41,505 nt of DNA from Desulfovibrio sp. (lineage in GTDB: Bacteria > Desulfobacterota > Desulfovibrionia > Desulfovibrionales > Desulfovibrionaceae), in NCBI GenBank assembly GCA_028708865.1, contig JAQVYA010000009.1, positions 1 to 41,505 of the forward strand. The letters run 5' to 3'. The notes beneath the pieces are model-generated. The model did no database searches and was not told the DNA's origin. It saw nothing but the letters and a program-made list of their open reading frames with translations. This document shows, in pieces, positions 13,044-21,489 of the stretch (position 1 is the first letter of the stretch; each line of letters starts with the position of its first letter). The position numbers and the translations under genes are program-made.

Positions 13044-13450
13044 GATGCTATGCGGCTACCCGATGGACCACAACCCGTCAAGGTGTGGATGTGGACCTGG
13101 GGTGCGCGGCTTTTTGCAGGGATGTTTGTTTATAGTATAGGATACGATTTCAAAAGGTTGACGTGAAAATTTTGCCAAAGTGAAGAAAATCACAATTTTA
13201 TTTGTATGACATTCATACAAAGTTATGGTAGGGCAAATATCAAATGTAGAGAAGTCCACAGGGTAGGCGTATGTCTGAGGCTTTAAAAAAGTGCAAAACA
13301 ATCTTGCAACGAGCTTTTTTGCACGAAATGGCGAATTAAAAAATGGCTTTCTGAAGCCGAGGTCCATTTTTGCGTATTCTATCTCAACTAATTGAATACA
13401 ATTGCAAAGCTCATTTGTTTTGAGTAAGCCATCCCGCAAGTGCCGCTTCG
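13044..13450. promoter_or_regulatory. AT-rich divergent control region between the kinase and rnf operons
   Basis: No convincing gene is present in this gap. It is much more AT-rich than its surroundings and holds four inverted repeats. GTGA-N6-TCAC at 13180-13193 (flanked by AA on both sides) resembles a CRP/FNR/HcpR-family site. TTGTATGACATTCATACAA at 13202-13220 has perfect eight-base arms. GTGCAAAA (13291-13298) pairs with TTTTGCAC (13317-13324). AAAAATGG (13339-13346) pairs with CCATTTTT (13364-13371). On the minus strand, TATACT at 13134-13139 could be a -10 box for the kinase. Which factor binds which site cannot be told from sequence. Confidence 0.5.
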
Positions 13451-13466
13451 TGGCATGCTCCCTGCT
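13451..13466 (+). promoter_or_regulatory. Candidate sigma-54 promoter of the rnf operon
   Basis: The sequence TGGCATGCTCCCTGCT matches TGGCAC-N5-TTGCW with two mismatches. It keeps the essential GG and GC dinucleotides ten bases apart. Transcription would start near 13477, about 60 bases before the cytochrome start. With two mismatches, chance occurrence cannot be excluded. Confidence 0.4.
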
Positions 13467-13537
13467 TTGTGGGGGCAGGCAGCGTCGCGCACGCGGTAAG
13501 AATTGCGAAAAAAGCTCTATTCGTGAGGTTTGATTTC

Positions 13538-14014
13538 TTGAGTAAACAAACACTTCTTGTCTTGGTTGTCACAGGGGCGTTGTTTCTTGCCTCTGTGGTC
13601 GGGTACGTGGGGCAGTCCGAAAGTTCGGACCCGCCGGTCAGGGTCTTCCTTGACAATACGGGCGGGCGCGTCGTGTTCGGACACCTCGCCCATGTCGAGG
13701 ACTACGGGCTGGAGTGCGAGGATTGTCACCACGACGGCGAGGCGTTTGAACGCCCCATGGAATGCGGAGCATGTCATCCCAAAGCTTTTGACGAGGCATT
13801 CGCGCAAAATCATCAGCAGGCCTTTTCCGACCCGGAGCAGTGCCTGCGTTGCCACTATGATGATCCCGCCACCGAGGCTCCCGAGGATCGTCCGGATCCG
13901 TATTGGATTGCGGTGCGGGCCGACGCCTTTCACAGCCAGTGCATGGGTTGTCATGAAAGCATGGGCGGTCCCGCCGGAGACGAATCTTGTAACCAGTGCC
14001 ACGCAGGTATGTGA
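13538..14014 (+). CDS. Rnf-associated multihaem cytochrome c (five CxxCH motifs)
   Basis: This is a cytochrome c of about 158 residues. A hydrophobic N-terminal segment (LLVLVVTGALFLASVVGYVG) exports it and may anchor it. Five haem-binding motifs are visible: CEDCH, CGACH, CLRCH, CMGCH and CNQCH. Extra histidines could serve as distal ligands (for example HLAHVEDYG and NHQQAF). Part of the pattern resembles class III cytochrome c3. The proposed start is TTG at 13538, nine bases after GAGG; an in-frame GTG at 13523 is an alternative. It leads the rnf operon, 14 bases before rnfC, as in other Desulfovibrio. It probably exchanges electrons between periplasmic cytochromes and the Rnf complex; this is inferred from context. 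Confidence 0.88.
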   Translation: MSKQTLLVLVVTGALFLASVVGYVGQSESSDPPVRVFLDNTGGRVVFGHLAHVEDYGLECEDCHHDGEAFERPMECGACHPKAFDEAFAQNHQQAFSDPEQCLRCHYDDPATEAPEDRPDPYWIAVRADAFHSQCMGCHESMGGPAGDESCNQCHAGM

Positions 14015-14028
14015 CGGAGATGTCCTGT

Positions 14029-15180
14029 ATGAAATCGAATGTGTTTTCACTCCGCGCGGAACTTGCCGATTCCATCGTAGATGTTCCGGTTTCCAATAGC
14101 CTGCATGTGTTCATCGGCGGCTATGAAATGTTGGTGAAAAAAGGGGCCAAGGTGCAGCGCGGGCAAGCCCTGGCCGTGCACCCCCGTCCGGACGTGGGGC
14201 TGGCCAACGCTCCGGTGAGCGGCAAGGTCAGCAGTCTGGATTTCGCCTATCTTTCCATCAAAGCGGGCAAGGACGGGGACCCGGTGGAGCCCATTGATCT
14301 GGAATCCTTGGCTCCGGGAGAGGAGTTGAACCAGGGGCTGCATGATCTGGGCATCAGCGTGGGCCGCATTCGTGAGGCCGAGACCCTGGTGATCAACGGC
14401 CTGAACCCTCAGCCCAGCGTCACCATTGCCGAGCAGTTGCTGCGCGACGAGGCCGAGACCATTTCCCTGGGACTCTCGCTGGTGCGTAAAGCCATCAATC
14501 CCAAGCGCTGCGTGCTGGCGGCCGGGACCGGATCCTACCGGCTGGAAGGCTGCACCACCCAAGTCGTCAAGCCGGTTTACCCCAACAGCCTGCCTCCGAT
14601 GGTACTCAAGGCCGTCACCGGCAAAGAAGTCCCTGAAAGCACCGTGGGCTTCTCCGTGCACAAGCTGTGGCAGATCGGCCATGTGTTGCGCACGGGCCGG
14701 GCCATTGACGAGACCGTGTTCACCCTCAATGGCGGCAACTACCGCGCCCGTATCGGCACGCCCCTGGTAGACATTCTGGACTTTGCCAATGTGGAAATCC
14801 ACCCCGGCGACCGGCTGGTGCTTTCCGGCCCCATGACCGGCTACAGCGTGTTCAACGTGGAGCACGGTATTGAGAAAAATGTTTTTTCAGTCAATGTGGT
14901 GCCCAAGAACGCCTATCCGCCTATGGAAGACCGGCCCTGCATCAACTGCGGAGAGTGCGTGCTACATTGCCCGGCCCGGCTTCAGCCCAACCTCATTGCC
15001 CGGTATGCGGAATACGGCATGTTCGAACGCGCCCGGGAATGCGGTCTGGATGCCTGCATGGAGTGCGGCCTGTGCTCCTACTGGTGCCCGGCGCTGCGTC
15101 CCATGCAGCACTACATCGGTTTTGCCAAGCAGCAGCTCCATCCCCAGTCCGGAAACGCTCCCACCGGCTGGATGCACTGA
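14029..15180 (+). CDS. rnfC: Rnf complex subunit RnfC, lacking the usual NADH/FMN signature
   Basis: This is an RnfC-like subunit of 383 residues, short for the family (about 435 or more). The start at 14029 has GGAG nine bases upstream; an ATG at 14020 sits too close to it. The N-terminal barrel-sandwich region (VKKGAKVQRGQALAV), the SLBB-like part and two [4Fe-4S] motifs (CINCGECVLHCP from Cys304, CMECGLCSYWCP from Cys343) are all present. Compared with E. coli RsxC from memory, the glycine-rich GLGGAGFPTGVKL block is deleted (around residues 110-113), AECEP is replaced by LNPQP (125-129), and YPSGGAKQL by YPNSLPPMV. Those residues form the FMN/NADH site, so this protein probably does not oxidise NADH. 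The Fe-S motifs suggest it still relays electrons. Confidence 0.93.
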   Translation: MKSNVFSLRAELADSIVDVPVSNSLHVFIGGYEMLVKKGAKVQRGQALAVHPRPDVGLANAPVSGKVSSLDFAYLSIKAGKDGDPVEPIDLESLAPGEELNQGLHDLGISVGRIREAETLVINGLNPQPSVTIAEQLLRDEAETISLGLSLVRKAINPKRCVLAAGTGSYRLEGCTTQVVKPVYPNSLPPMVLKAVTGKEVPESTVGFSVHKLWQIGHVLRTGRAIDETVFTLNGGNYRARIGTPLVDILDFANVEIHPGDRLVLSGPMTGYSVFNVEHGIEKNVFSVNVVPKNAYPPMEDRPCINCGECVLHCPARLQPNLIARYAEYGMFERARECGLDACMECGLCSYWCPALRPMQHYIGFAKQQLHPQSGNAPTGWMH

Positions 15181-15216
15181 CGTACTGGTTTTGCAAAGTA
15201 TGTAAGGTGAAAATAT

Positions 15217-16208
15217 ATGATGAAACAAGCAGCGATAATCAAACCTCATGCCGACATTGCCGTCCGTCTGACGGTCGGCCCGCCGTCCCACTGGCGGTAT
15301 GGCCGCACCATCCGCACGCTGACCCTGAAAGCGTTTTGGCCCTGGTGCCCGCGGTGTTGCTTTCGTTTTGGCGGTTCGGGCCCGGAGTCATTCAAGTGGC
15401 GGGCATGGCGTGCGCCTCGGCCGTGGCCTGCGAGGCCCTGGTCTGCCGCATCCGGCGGCAGCCGCTTTCCATTGAAAACTGGAATGCCTTTTATATCGGC
15501 CTGATCTTCGCCATGTTGTTGCCTGCGGGCGCGCCTTGGTGGCTGGCCATTGCGGGCGGAGCCGTCACAGTACTGCTCGGGCAGGCCCTGTTCGGCGGTT
15601 TGGGATCCAACCCGTTTTCCGCTCCGGCCCTGGGCTGGGCCGTGTGCCTAGTTTGCTGGCCGCAGTTCATGGACGTGGACATGGCCTTGGCTTCCTTGCC
15701 CATAAACGAACCGCTTACGCAGCTCAAGTATTTTGGCGTGGGCAGCCTCTGGCAGTTCGACACCATGCAGTTGTTCCTCGGCAACCAGGTTGGAGCAGCG
15801 GGCGCTTCCCAGGCGGCAGCCCTGGTGCTCGGCGGAGTCTGGCTCATGAGCCGGGGCGTGCTCCGGCCCTTCATCCCCCTGGCCTTTCTTGTCGGAGTTG
15901 CCGTAACAGCTGGAATCCACTGGTCCATCGACCCGACGCAATATGCTTCTCCGTGGTTTCACCTCAGCACCGGGTCCGTGATGCTTTGCGCCTTTTTCCT
16001 GGCCCCTGAGTCCGGGCCGTCCCCGTGCGGACGCCTGCCCATGATTCTGTTTGGCCTGCTGGCCGGCGCCATGGTGGCGGTCATCCGCATCTACGGCGTC
16101 TACCCGGACGGCGCGCCTTTTGCCGTGCTTCTGGCCAACCTGCTGACCCCGCTGTTGGACAGGATCCGCCCCCGTCCCTTTGGCGTGCTGAGGAGGAACC
16201 ATGCGTGA
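15217..16208 (+). CDS. rnfD: Rnf complex membrane subunit RnfD, with an apparent single-base frameshift
   Basis: RnfD is an integral membrane flavoprotein subunit. The N-terminus (MMKQAAIIKPHADIAVRL, then SHWRYGRTIRTLTL) is read from 15217, but this frame runs into unrelated sequence after codon 15325-15327 and stops at 15504. The rest, beginning ESVLALVPAVLL and continuing through about 290 residues of membrane segments to 16208, lies in the -1 frame. One extra G after 15327 would join the two halves into a normal RnfD of about 330 residues. No slippery heptamer is present at the junction, so programmed shifting is not supported; a mutation or a sequencing error is more likely. The usual flavin-site region GSLGETSAL appears as GAAGASQAA, with Ser in place of Thr. 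The 3' end overlaps rnfG by eight bases. Confidence 0.85.
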
Positions 16209-16782
16209 ACTTGTGAAAATGGTGCTGGTGCTTTCCATTATCGGCACGGTGTCGGGCTACGGACTGGCCACGTTGAAACAGGCCACCCGCCCGGCCATTG
16301 AGGAACAGGTGCTCACCTACGTCCAGGGTCCGGCCCTGTTGGGCGTCCTGCAAGGCGTGGACAACAATCCCATTCAGGACCGCAAGCAGTTGCCCATGGC
16401 AGACGGCGAAGAGCTGACCGTGTTTCCCGGGTTCAAGGACGGCAACCTCTGCTGCCTAGCCTTTGAGAGCTTTGCTCCGGGGTATTCCGGCGACATCGGT
16501 GTAATGGTGGCCTTTGACGTGCTTTCGGATCAGGTGCGCGCCGTGGGCGTTACCACCCAGACCGAAACTCCGGGCGTGGGTACCCGTGTGTTTGTGCCCG
16601 CCTTTTGCGATCAGTTCCGTGAACATCCGCTGACCAAGCTGGCGCTCAAGAGCGGCGACGGCGACATTGACGCGGTTTCCGGAGCCACCATCTCGTCCAA
16701 CGCAATGGTCAATGCCGTGCAGAAGGCGGCAGCGCTGTATCCGGAGTTGAAAGAGCGGGCCGTAGCCGCCTGGCAAGAGTAA
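16201..16782 (+). CDS. rnfG: Rnf complex flavoprotein subunit RnfG
   Basis: This 193-residue subunit has one N-terminal membrane helix (MVLVLSIIGTVSGYGLAT) and a periplasmic FMN-binding domain. Family signatures are TQTETPGVGTRVF near residue 119 and VSGATISSNAMVNAV near 159. Thr163 in SGAT is the residue to which ApbE attaches FMN by a phosphoester bond in RnfG/NqrC proteins. ApbE is encoded at the end of the same operon. The ATG follows GAGGAGGAACC and overlaps the rnfD stop. It passes electrons between the flavin of RnfD and the other Rnf centres, on the outer side where the cytochrome would dock. Confidence 0.95.
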   Translation: MRELVKMVLVLSIIGTVSGYGLATLKQATRPAIEEQVLTYVQGPALLGVLQGVDNNPIQDRKQLPMADGEELTVFPGFKDGNLCCLAFESFAPGYSGDIGVMVAFDVLSDQVRAVGVTTQTETPGVGTRVFVPAFCDQFREHPLTKLALKSGDGDIDAVSGATISSNAMVNAVQKAAALYPELKERAVAAWQE

Positions 16783-16871
16783 AATTCCGGGTGCGCCCTG
16801 CCTTGGCAGGGGAGCGCCCGACGCATACAGGCGTGCCGGGAGCCGATCCCCACGCCGGAAGAGGAGAAAAT

Positions 16872-17597
16872 ATGCATCGCCTCTGGAAAGAATTCAGCAA
16901 AGGGCTGTGGAAGGAACTCCCTCCGTTCCGCGTGCTCCTGGGGCTCTGCCCGACTCTGGCCGTTACTTCCTCGGCCGAGAACGGGCTGGGCATGGGGCTG
17001 GCCGTAGTCTTTGTGCTTACGCTGTCCAACCTGATCGTATCGCTGCTGCGCAAAATGATTCCGCCCAAGGTGCGCATCGCCTGTTTCATTCTCATCGCGG
17101 CTTCGCTGGTGGTAACCGTGGAGCTGCTTATGCAGGCCTATGTGTATCCGCTGTACCAGACCCTGGGCATTTTCGTGCCGCTCATCGTGGTGAACTGCCT
17201 TATCTTGGGCCGGGCCGAGGCCTTTGCCTCCAAGAACCCGGTGCTGCCCTCGGTGGCCGATGCCCTGGGCATGGGGCTCGGATTCACCCTGTCCTTGACC
17301 TTCCTGGGTGGGATTCGAGAACTTTTGGGCAATGGTACCGTGTTCGGGGTGCCCATGACGTGGGATTCGTTTCAGCCGCTGAGCATCATGGTTCAGGCTC
17401 CTGGAGCCTTCTTGGCTCTCGGATTGATCCTGGCCGCCATGAACGCCTTCAGCAACTGGTACTCGCGTCGGCATGAGGAAACGCCTCCGCGCGCCCTGGA
17501 AGCCATCACCTCCTGTTCGTCCCTGGGGGCCGAACCCATGGTCGTGCTCAACGGCGACGATGCCAACGGCAACGGGAACGGCGCTAACGGACGCTAG
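16872..17597 (+). CDS. rnfE: Rnf complex membrane subunit RnfE
   Basis: This 241-residue integral membrane protein starts at 16872 after GAGGAG; an upstream in-frame GTG at 16791 would add residues unlike the family. It has about six membrane helices. Two conserved cysteines occur in the inverted-topology repeats (GLCPTLAVTS and VNCLILGRAEAF). With the matching cysteines of RnfA they hold an intramembrane [2Fe-2S] cluster in this protein family. The last 15 or so residues (GDDANGNGNGANGR) form an unusual Asn/Gly tail not expected in RnfE. It lies between rnfG and rnfA with short gaps, in the normal order. Confidence 0.94.
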   Translation: MHRLWKEFSKGLWKELPPFRVLLGLCPTLAVTSSAENGLGMGLAVVFVLTLSNLIVSLLRKMIPPKVRIACFILIAASLVVTVELLMQAYVYPLYQTLGIFVPLIVVNCLILGRAEAFASKNPVLPSVADALGMGLGFTLSLTFLGGIRELLGNGTVFGVPMTWDSFQPLSIMVQAPGAFLALGLILAAMNAFSNWYSRRHEETPPRALEAITSCSSLGAEPMVVLNGDDANGNGNGANGR

Positions 17598-17626
17598 AGA
17601 CGCCCTCAGCGTAAGGAGAAAACTTC

Positions 17627-18202
17627 ATGGATTACTTCCTGCTGGTTATTACTGCGGTGTTCATCAGCAACATCGTGCTGGTGCAATACCTTGGGGCCTG
17701 CCCCTTCATGGGCACGTCCAAGGCCGTGAGTGTGGCCCTGGGCATGGGCGGGGCCGTTATTTTCGTCATGACCCTGGCCACGGCCCTGACCTGGCCCATT
17801 CAGCACTGGCTGCTGTTGCCGTATCGGGTTGAATATCTGCAAACGATTGTCTTTATTCTCGTCATTGCTTCATTGGTGCAGCTTGTGGAGATGTTTCTAC
17901 GCAAGTTCGTACCGCCGCTGTACGAGTCACTCGGAATTTTCCTGCCGCTGATCACCACCAACTGCGCCGTGCTCGGCGTGGCCATTCTGGTGCAGCGCAG
18001 CGAGTATTCGTTTATTCGCGGCGTGGTGTTTTCCCTGGCGTCCGGCGCAGGCTTCCTGCTGGCCCTGGTGATCATCGCGGCCATTCGCGAGCGCCTGGAC
18101 ACGGCGCCCGTGCCTCGTGTGTTCAAGGGGACTCCGGTGGCCTTGATCACGGCGGGCATGATGTCGCTGGCATTTTATGCGTTCCGGGGCATGGGCGGCT
18201 AG
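17627..18202 (+). CDS. rnfA: Rnf complex membrane subunit RnfA
   Basis: This 191-residue integral membrane subunit is the partner and distant paralogue of RnfE, with inverted topology. It starts MDYFLLVITAVFISNIVLVQ, typical for RnfA, after AAGGAG. The conserved cysteines are in YLGACPFMGTS and TTNCAVLGVAI and would share the intramembrane [2Fe-2S] cluster with RnfE. Six helices cover nearly the whole chain. Length and sequence are ordinary for the family. Confidence 0.96.
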   Translation: MDYFLLVITAVFISNIVLVQYLGACPFMGTSKAVSVALGMGGAVIFVMTLATALTWPIQHWLLLPYRVEYLQTIVFILVIASLVQLVEMFLRKFVPPLYESLGIFLPLITTNCAVLGVAILVQRSEYSFIRGVVFSLASGAGFLLALVIIAAIRERLDTAPVPRVFKGTPVALITAGMMSLAFYAFRGMGG

Positions 18203-18253
18203 GGCCGTTTTTGCATCGCCAATGGTTGAAGACGTGACCACATTGGAGAAGAA

Positions 18254-20392
18254 ATGATTGCTTCCTCTGTTGCCATTGTATTTGGATTGAGTTTTGCCGC
18301 CGCGGTGCTGCTGGCCGGAGCGTCCAAGTTCCTTCATGTGGAGGAGGACCCCCGGATTGCCAAGGTGGAGGCCTGCCTCCCCGGGGCCAACTGCGGCGGA
18401 TGCGGCTACCCCGGTTGCTCGGCCGCGGCCGCAGCCGTGGTGGCCGGCGAGGCTCCGCCTGAGATCTGCGTGGCCGGCGGCATGGAGATTGCCGAGGCCA
18501 TTGCCAAGGTCATGGGCCAGAGCGTTGATTACCGCGAACCCCAGGTGGCCGCATTGATCTGCTCTGGCGGCGACCGGGCCAAACGCATGTTCGCCTATGA
18601 AGGCGTGCGCGATTGCCGGGCCGAGGCCATGCTCTACGGCGGCGAAAAAAGTTGCGGTCTGGGCTGCCTCGGGCTGGGGTCCTGCGTGCGGGCCTGCCCG
18701 TTCGACGCTATTCGGCTGGGCGAGCACAACCTGCCCGTCGTGAACAAGGCGCTCTGCCGTTCCTGCGGCAAATGCGCCGAGGTCTGCCCCACTGGAGCTA
18801 TTCGTATCACCAGTTTTTCCGCCAGCTTGTTGCATTTGAACAAACTTGTGGACTGCTTGGCTCCGTGCATGCAGAAATGCCCGGTGCAACTGGACGTGCG
18901 GACTTTCATCCAGCAGATCAAGTCCGGCGACCTTCGTGGGGCTTTGCTTACGCTTAAAAATCGCAACCCGCTTCCTCTGGTGGTGGGACGCATTTGCCCG
19001 CATCCCTGCGAGGATATTTGTCGCCGCAAGATCGTGGACGACGGCGTGGCCATCAACTCTTTGGAACGCTATGTGGCGGACTGGGAAATGCACAACGGCC
19101 GGATTCCCATTCATGTGGCCCCGGACACAGGGCGTAAGGTTGCGATTATCGGCGGTGGTCCGGCCGGACTTTCCTGCGCGTACTTCCTGCGTCGTCTGGG
19201 GCATCAGCCCGTGATTTTTGAATCTCACGCAGCTCTAGGCGGAATGTTGCGCTATGCCATCCCGGAGTTCCGCTTGCCGCGCAATGTGGTGGAATACGAA
19301 ATTCGCGGAATTTTGGAATTGGGCGTGGAAGCGCGCACTTACATGACCTTTGGTAAGGATTTCAATCTGGAAGACCTGGAAGAGCAGGGCTTTGAGGCCG
19401 TATTCTTGGCCACGGGCGCATGGAAAAACCAACGCCTGTTCATCCCTGGCGACGATGCCCGCAATGTGGTGGGCGGCGTGGCCTTTCTTACAGGGGTTGG
19501 ATCACGCTGGACCAACCTCAAGGGCAAAAATGTGGTCATTGTGGGCGGCACCAACTCCGCCATGGACATCGCCCGTAGCGCCGTACGCCTGGGAGCGGAT
19601 TCCACCCGGGTGATCACCCGGCACATGCGCCGCAAGATGACCGCCAACAAATACGAAATTGAAAAGGCCGAGGAAGTGGGCTCTGAGTTGCTGCTCCAAA
19701 AAATGCCCGTTTCCTTTGAGACCGACGCCGCCGGAAATGCCGTTGCCGTTCGCATCGTGGACAGCCAGTACGAGGATCCCAAGAAGCCCATGGGCGACCC
19801 CATTCCCGTGGAGGGAACGGAGTCCCGCCTGGAGGCCGATCTCTTCGTCATTGCCACGGACCGGTGGCCCGACTTGAGCCCGTATGTGGACCGCCGTGGC
19901 ATCGGACACTTCCGCATGACCAAGCAGGGAACCATCATCGGCGACGATATGACTATGCAGACCAACATTGCGAACGTGTTCGTCGGTGGCGAATTGCGCC
20001 GGGGCCGTTCCATCGTTATGGAGGCGGTTTCCGACGGACGGCGCGCGGCGCGGTCCATTCACCACTTCATCACTTCCGGCGAGGTGCCGCTGCCTGAGTT
20101 GCCTCAGGAGCGCGTGGTCCCGCAGTCCCTGCTCAAGGGAATGAAGGTCCGCTGGCGTATTCCCAAGGTGCAACCCGCGGAGGTGCCGGTCAAGGCGCGT
20201 CTTGAGCGGTTCGCGCTGGAGGTGCGGCGTGGCATCAGCGACCGGGAGGCCGCAAAGGAAGCCAGCCGTTGCCTGCGGTGCGGGTTCACCTGCTACGATT
20301 CCGAGGCGGGCGCTGAATTTGCCGAGGACCGCGATGTAACCCTTTTTGAACAGGCGGAAAAGGACAAGGCCGCCACGGGGACGGGATCATGA
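18254..20392 (+). CDS. rnfB: RnfB fused to a GltD-like FAD/NAD(P)H oxidoreductase
   Basis: At 712 residues this is more than twice the length of a short RnfB. Residues 1-30 form a membrane anchor. Next comes the RnfB cluster motif (EACLPGANCGGCGYPGC, about 38-54), then two ferredoxin motifs (CLGLGSCVRACP and CRSCGKCAEVCP). From about residue 195 the chain becomes a glutamate-synthase-small-subunit-like module: a Cys-rich N-terminal domain (CLAPCMQKCPVQLDVRTFI and CPHPCEDICR), the FAD-binding motif VAIIGGGPAGLSCAYFL near 297, a NAD(P)H-binding motif VVIVGGTNSAMDIARSA near 428, and a final CLRCGFTCYD motif. RnfB normally takes electrons from ferredoxin. The fused module could carry the NAD(P)H reaction that RnfC seems to have lost. 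ApbE overlaps its last codons. Confidence 0.94.
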   Translation: MIASSVAIVFGLSFAAAVLLAGASKFLHVEEDPRIAKVEACLPGANCGGCGYPGCSAAAAAVVAGEAPPEICVAGGMEIAEAIAKVMGQSVDYREPQVAALICSGGDRAKRMFAYEGVRDCRAEAMLYGGEKSCGLGCLGLGSCVRACPFDAIRLGEHNLPVVNKALCRSCGKCAEVCPTGAIRITSFSASLLHLNKLVDCLAPCMQKCPVQLDVRTFIQQIKSGDLRGALLTLKNRNPLPLVVGRICPHPCEDICRRKIVDDGVAINSLERYVADWEMHNGRIPIHVAPDTGRKVAIIGGGPAGLSCAYFLRRLGHQPVIFESHAALGGMLRYAIPEFRLPRNVVEYEIRGILELGVEARTYMTFGKDFNLEDLEEQGFEAVFLATGAWKNQRLFIPGDDARNVVGGVAFLTGVGSRWTNLKGKNVVIVGGTNSAMDIARSAVRLGADSTRVITRHMRRKMTANKYEIEKAEEVGSELLLQKMPVSFETDAAGNAVAVRIVDSQYEDPKKPMGDPIPVEGTESRLEADLFVIATDRWPDLSPYVDRRGIGHFRMTKQGTIIGDDMTMQTNIANVFVGGELRRGRSIVMEAVSDGRRAARSIHHFITSGEVPLPELPQERVVPQSLLKGMKVRWRIPKVQPAEVPVKARLERFALEVRRGISDREAAKEASRCLRCGFTCYDSEAGAEFAEDRDVTLFEQAEKDKAATGTGS

Positions 20393-21444
20393 AGCGTGTA
20401 TTGAATGGATTGCCTAGCTGCGATTCCGGCCGGATCAGTCGTCGGGGATTTTTGCGCACGGGCGTGGTGCTTGGGGCCGGGCTGGTATTGTCCTCCTGGG
20501 TGCCTGGTGCTGCCGAGGCCGCGCCCCATGCCGCCTCCCGGCGAAAACACCGGGTGGAGACCACGCGTTTTCTGCTCGGCACCTATGTAACCATCTGTGC
20601 GATGGACGCCAGCCGCGAGCGGGCCCATACCGCGGTGGAGGCGGCCTATGCCGAGATGCACCGGCTCTCCGCCTTGCTGAACCGTCACGACTCCGGTACC
20701 GAGCTGTCCGAACTCAACCGCGTAGGTCGTCTTTCTGGCGCTTCTTCGGAACTGCTGGAAGTCCTGGAGCAGTCGTTGCAGTTGAACCGAATCAGTCAGG
20801 GCGTGTTCGACCCCAGTGTGACGCCGGTAGTGGAATTGATGCGCGGAGCAGGCCAGGGCGAAATGGAAGCCGCGGCCCTGCGTGAAGCCATGCAGCTGGT
20901 CGGGGCGGATAAAATCCGGTTGAACGGCCGGAAGATTCACCTGGAGCGCCAAGGCATGGCTCTGACGCTGGACGGCATCGGCAAAGGCTATGTTGTGGAC
21001 CGGGCTTCTGAGGTCATGACCCGGTTGGGCGTTGGCGACCATCTTATCAACGCCGGAGGCGACATCCGTGCTTCGGGTCGGCCTTCTGGGGAGCGGGGCT
21101 GGCGTATCGCTCTGGAAGACCCCAAAGGCGGGACCGCGACTCCGGCCGTGCTGGAACTGAGCAACATGGCGGTGGCCACTTCCGGGGCCTATGAACAGAC
21201 CTGGGGCCCGGGGCGGCATCACATTGTGCGGCCTGATTCCGGACTCTGCCCAGGGCAGTGCGCCAGCGTAAGCGTGGCCGCGCCCACGGTCATGGGAGCG
21301 GATTCGCTGGCTACCACGCTGTTTGCTTCGTCGCCGCATTTTGGCCTGTCCCTGGTGGACAGCCTGCCCGGGCGGGAATGCCTGATTCTGTCGTCCACAG
21401 GGGCCCAGGCTAGGTCCCGGCATTGGCAACGATATGAGGTGTAA
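20389..21444 (+). CDS. apbE: FAD:protein FMN transferase (ApbE)
   Basis: This 351-residue enzyme moves FMN from FAD onto a threonine of flavoproteins such as RnfG. It begins with a Tat-like signal (SRRGFLRTGVVLGAGL), so it acts outside the cytoplasmic membrane, where the RnfG domain lies. Family motifs are FLLGTYVTI near residue 62, LLNRHDSGTELSELN near 97, TLDGIGKGYVVDRA near 195 and INAGGDIRASG near 220. Its ATG overlaps the rnfB stop (ATGA), and a strong terminator follows the gene, so it is the last gene of the rnf operon. Confidence 0.96.
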   Translation: MKRVLNGLPSCDSGRISRRGFLRTGVVLGAGLVLSSWVPGAAEAAPHAASRRKHRVETTRFLLGTYVTICAMDASRERAHTAVEAAYAEMHRLSALLNRHDSGTELSELNRVGRLSGASSELLEVLEQSLQLNRISQGVFDPSVTPVVELMRGAGQGEMEAAALREAMQLVGADKIRLNGRKIHLERQGMALTLDGIGKGYVVDRASEVMTRLGVGDHLINAGGDIRASGRPSGERGWRIALEDPKGGTATPAVLELSNMAVATSGAYEQTWGPGRHHIVRPDSGLCPGQCASVSVAAPTVMGADSLATTLFASSPHFGLSLVDSLPGRECLILSSTGAQARSRHWQRYEV

Positions 21445-21489
21445 CCTCTTGATATATAGTTCATAGACCGCATGGACACCCCTTGAATT

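Noticed and set aside
13056-13553. Open frame of 165 codons on the minus strand in the kinase-rnf gap.
   Set aside because: It runs across the AT-rich control region and into the cytochrome start, has no ribosome site and no recognisable domain.
15319-15330. Programmed ribosomal frameshift in rnfD.
   Set aside because: No slippery heptamer or clear downstream pseudoknot is present, and rnfD is not known to use recoding.
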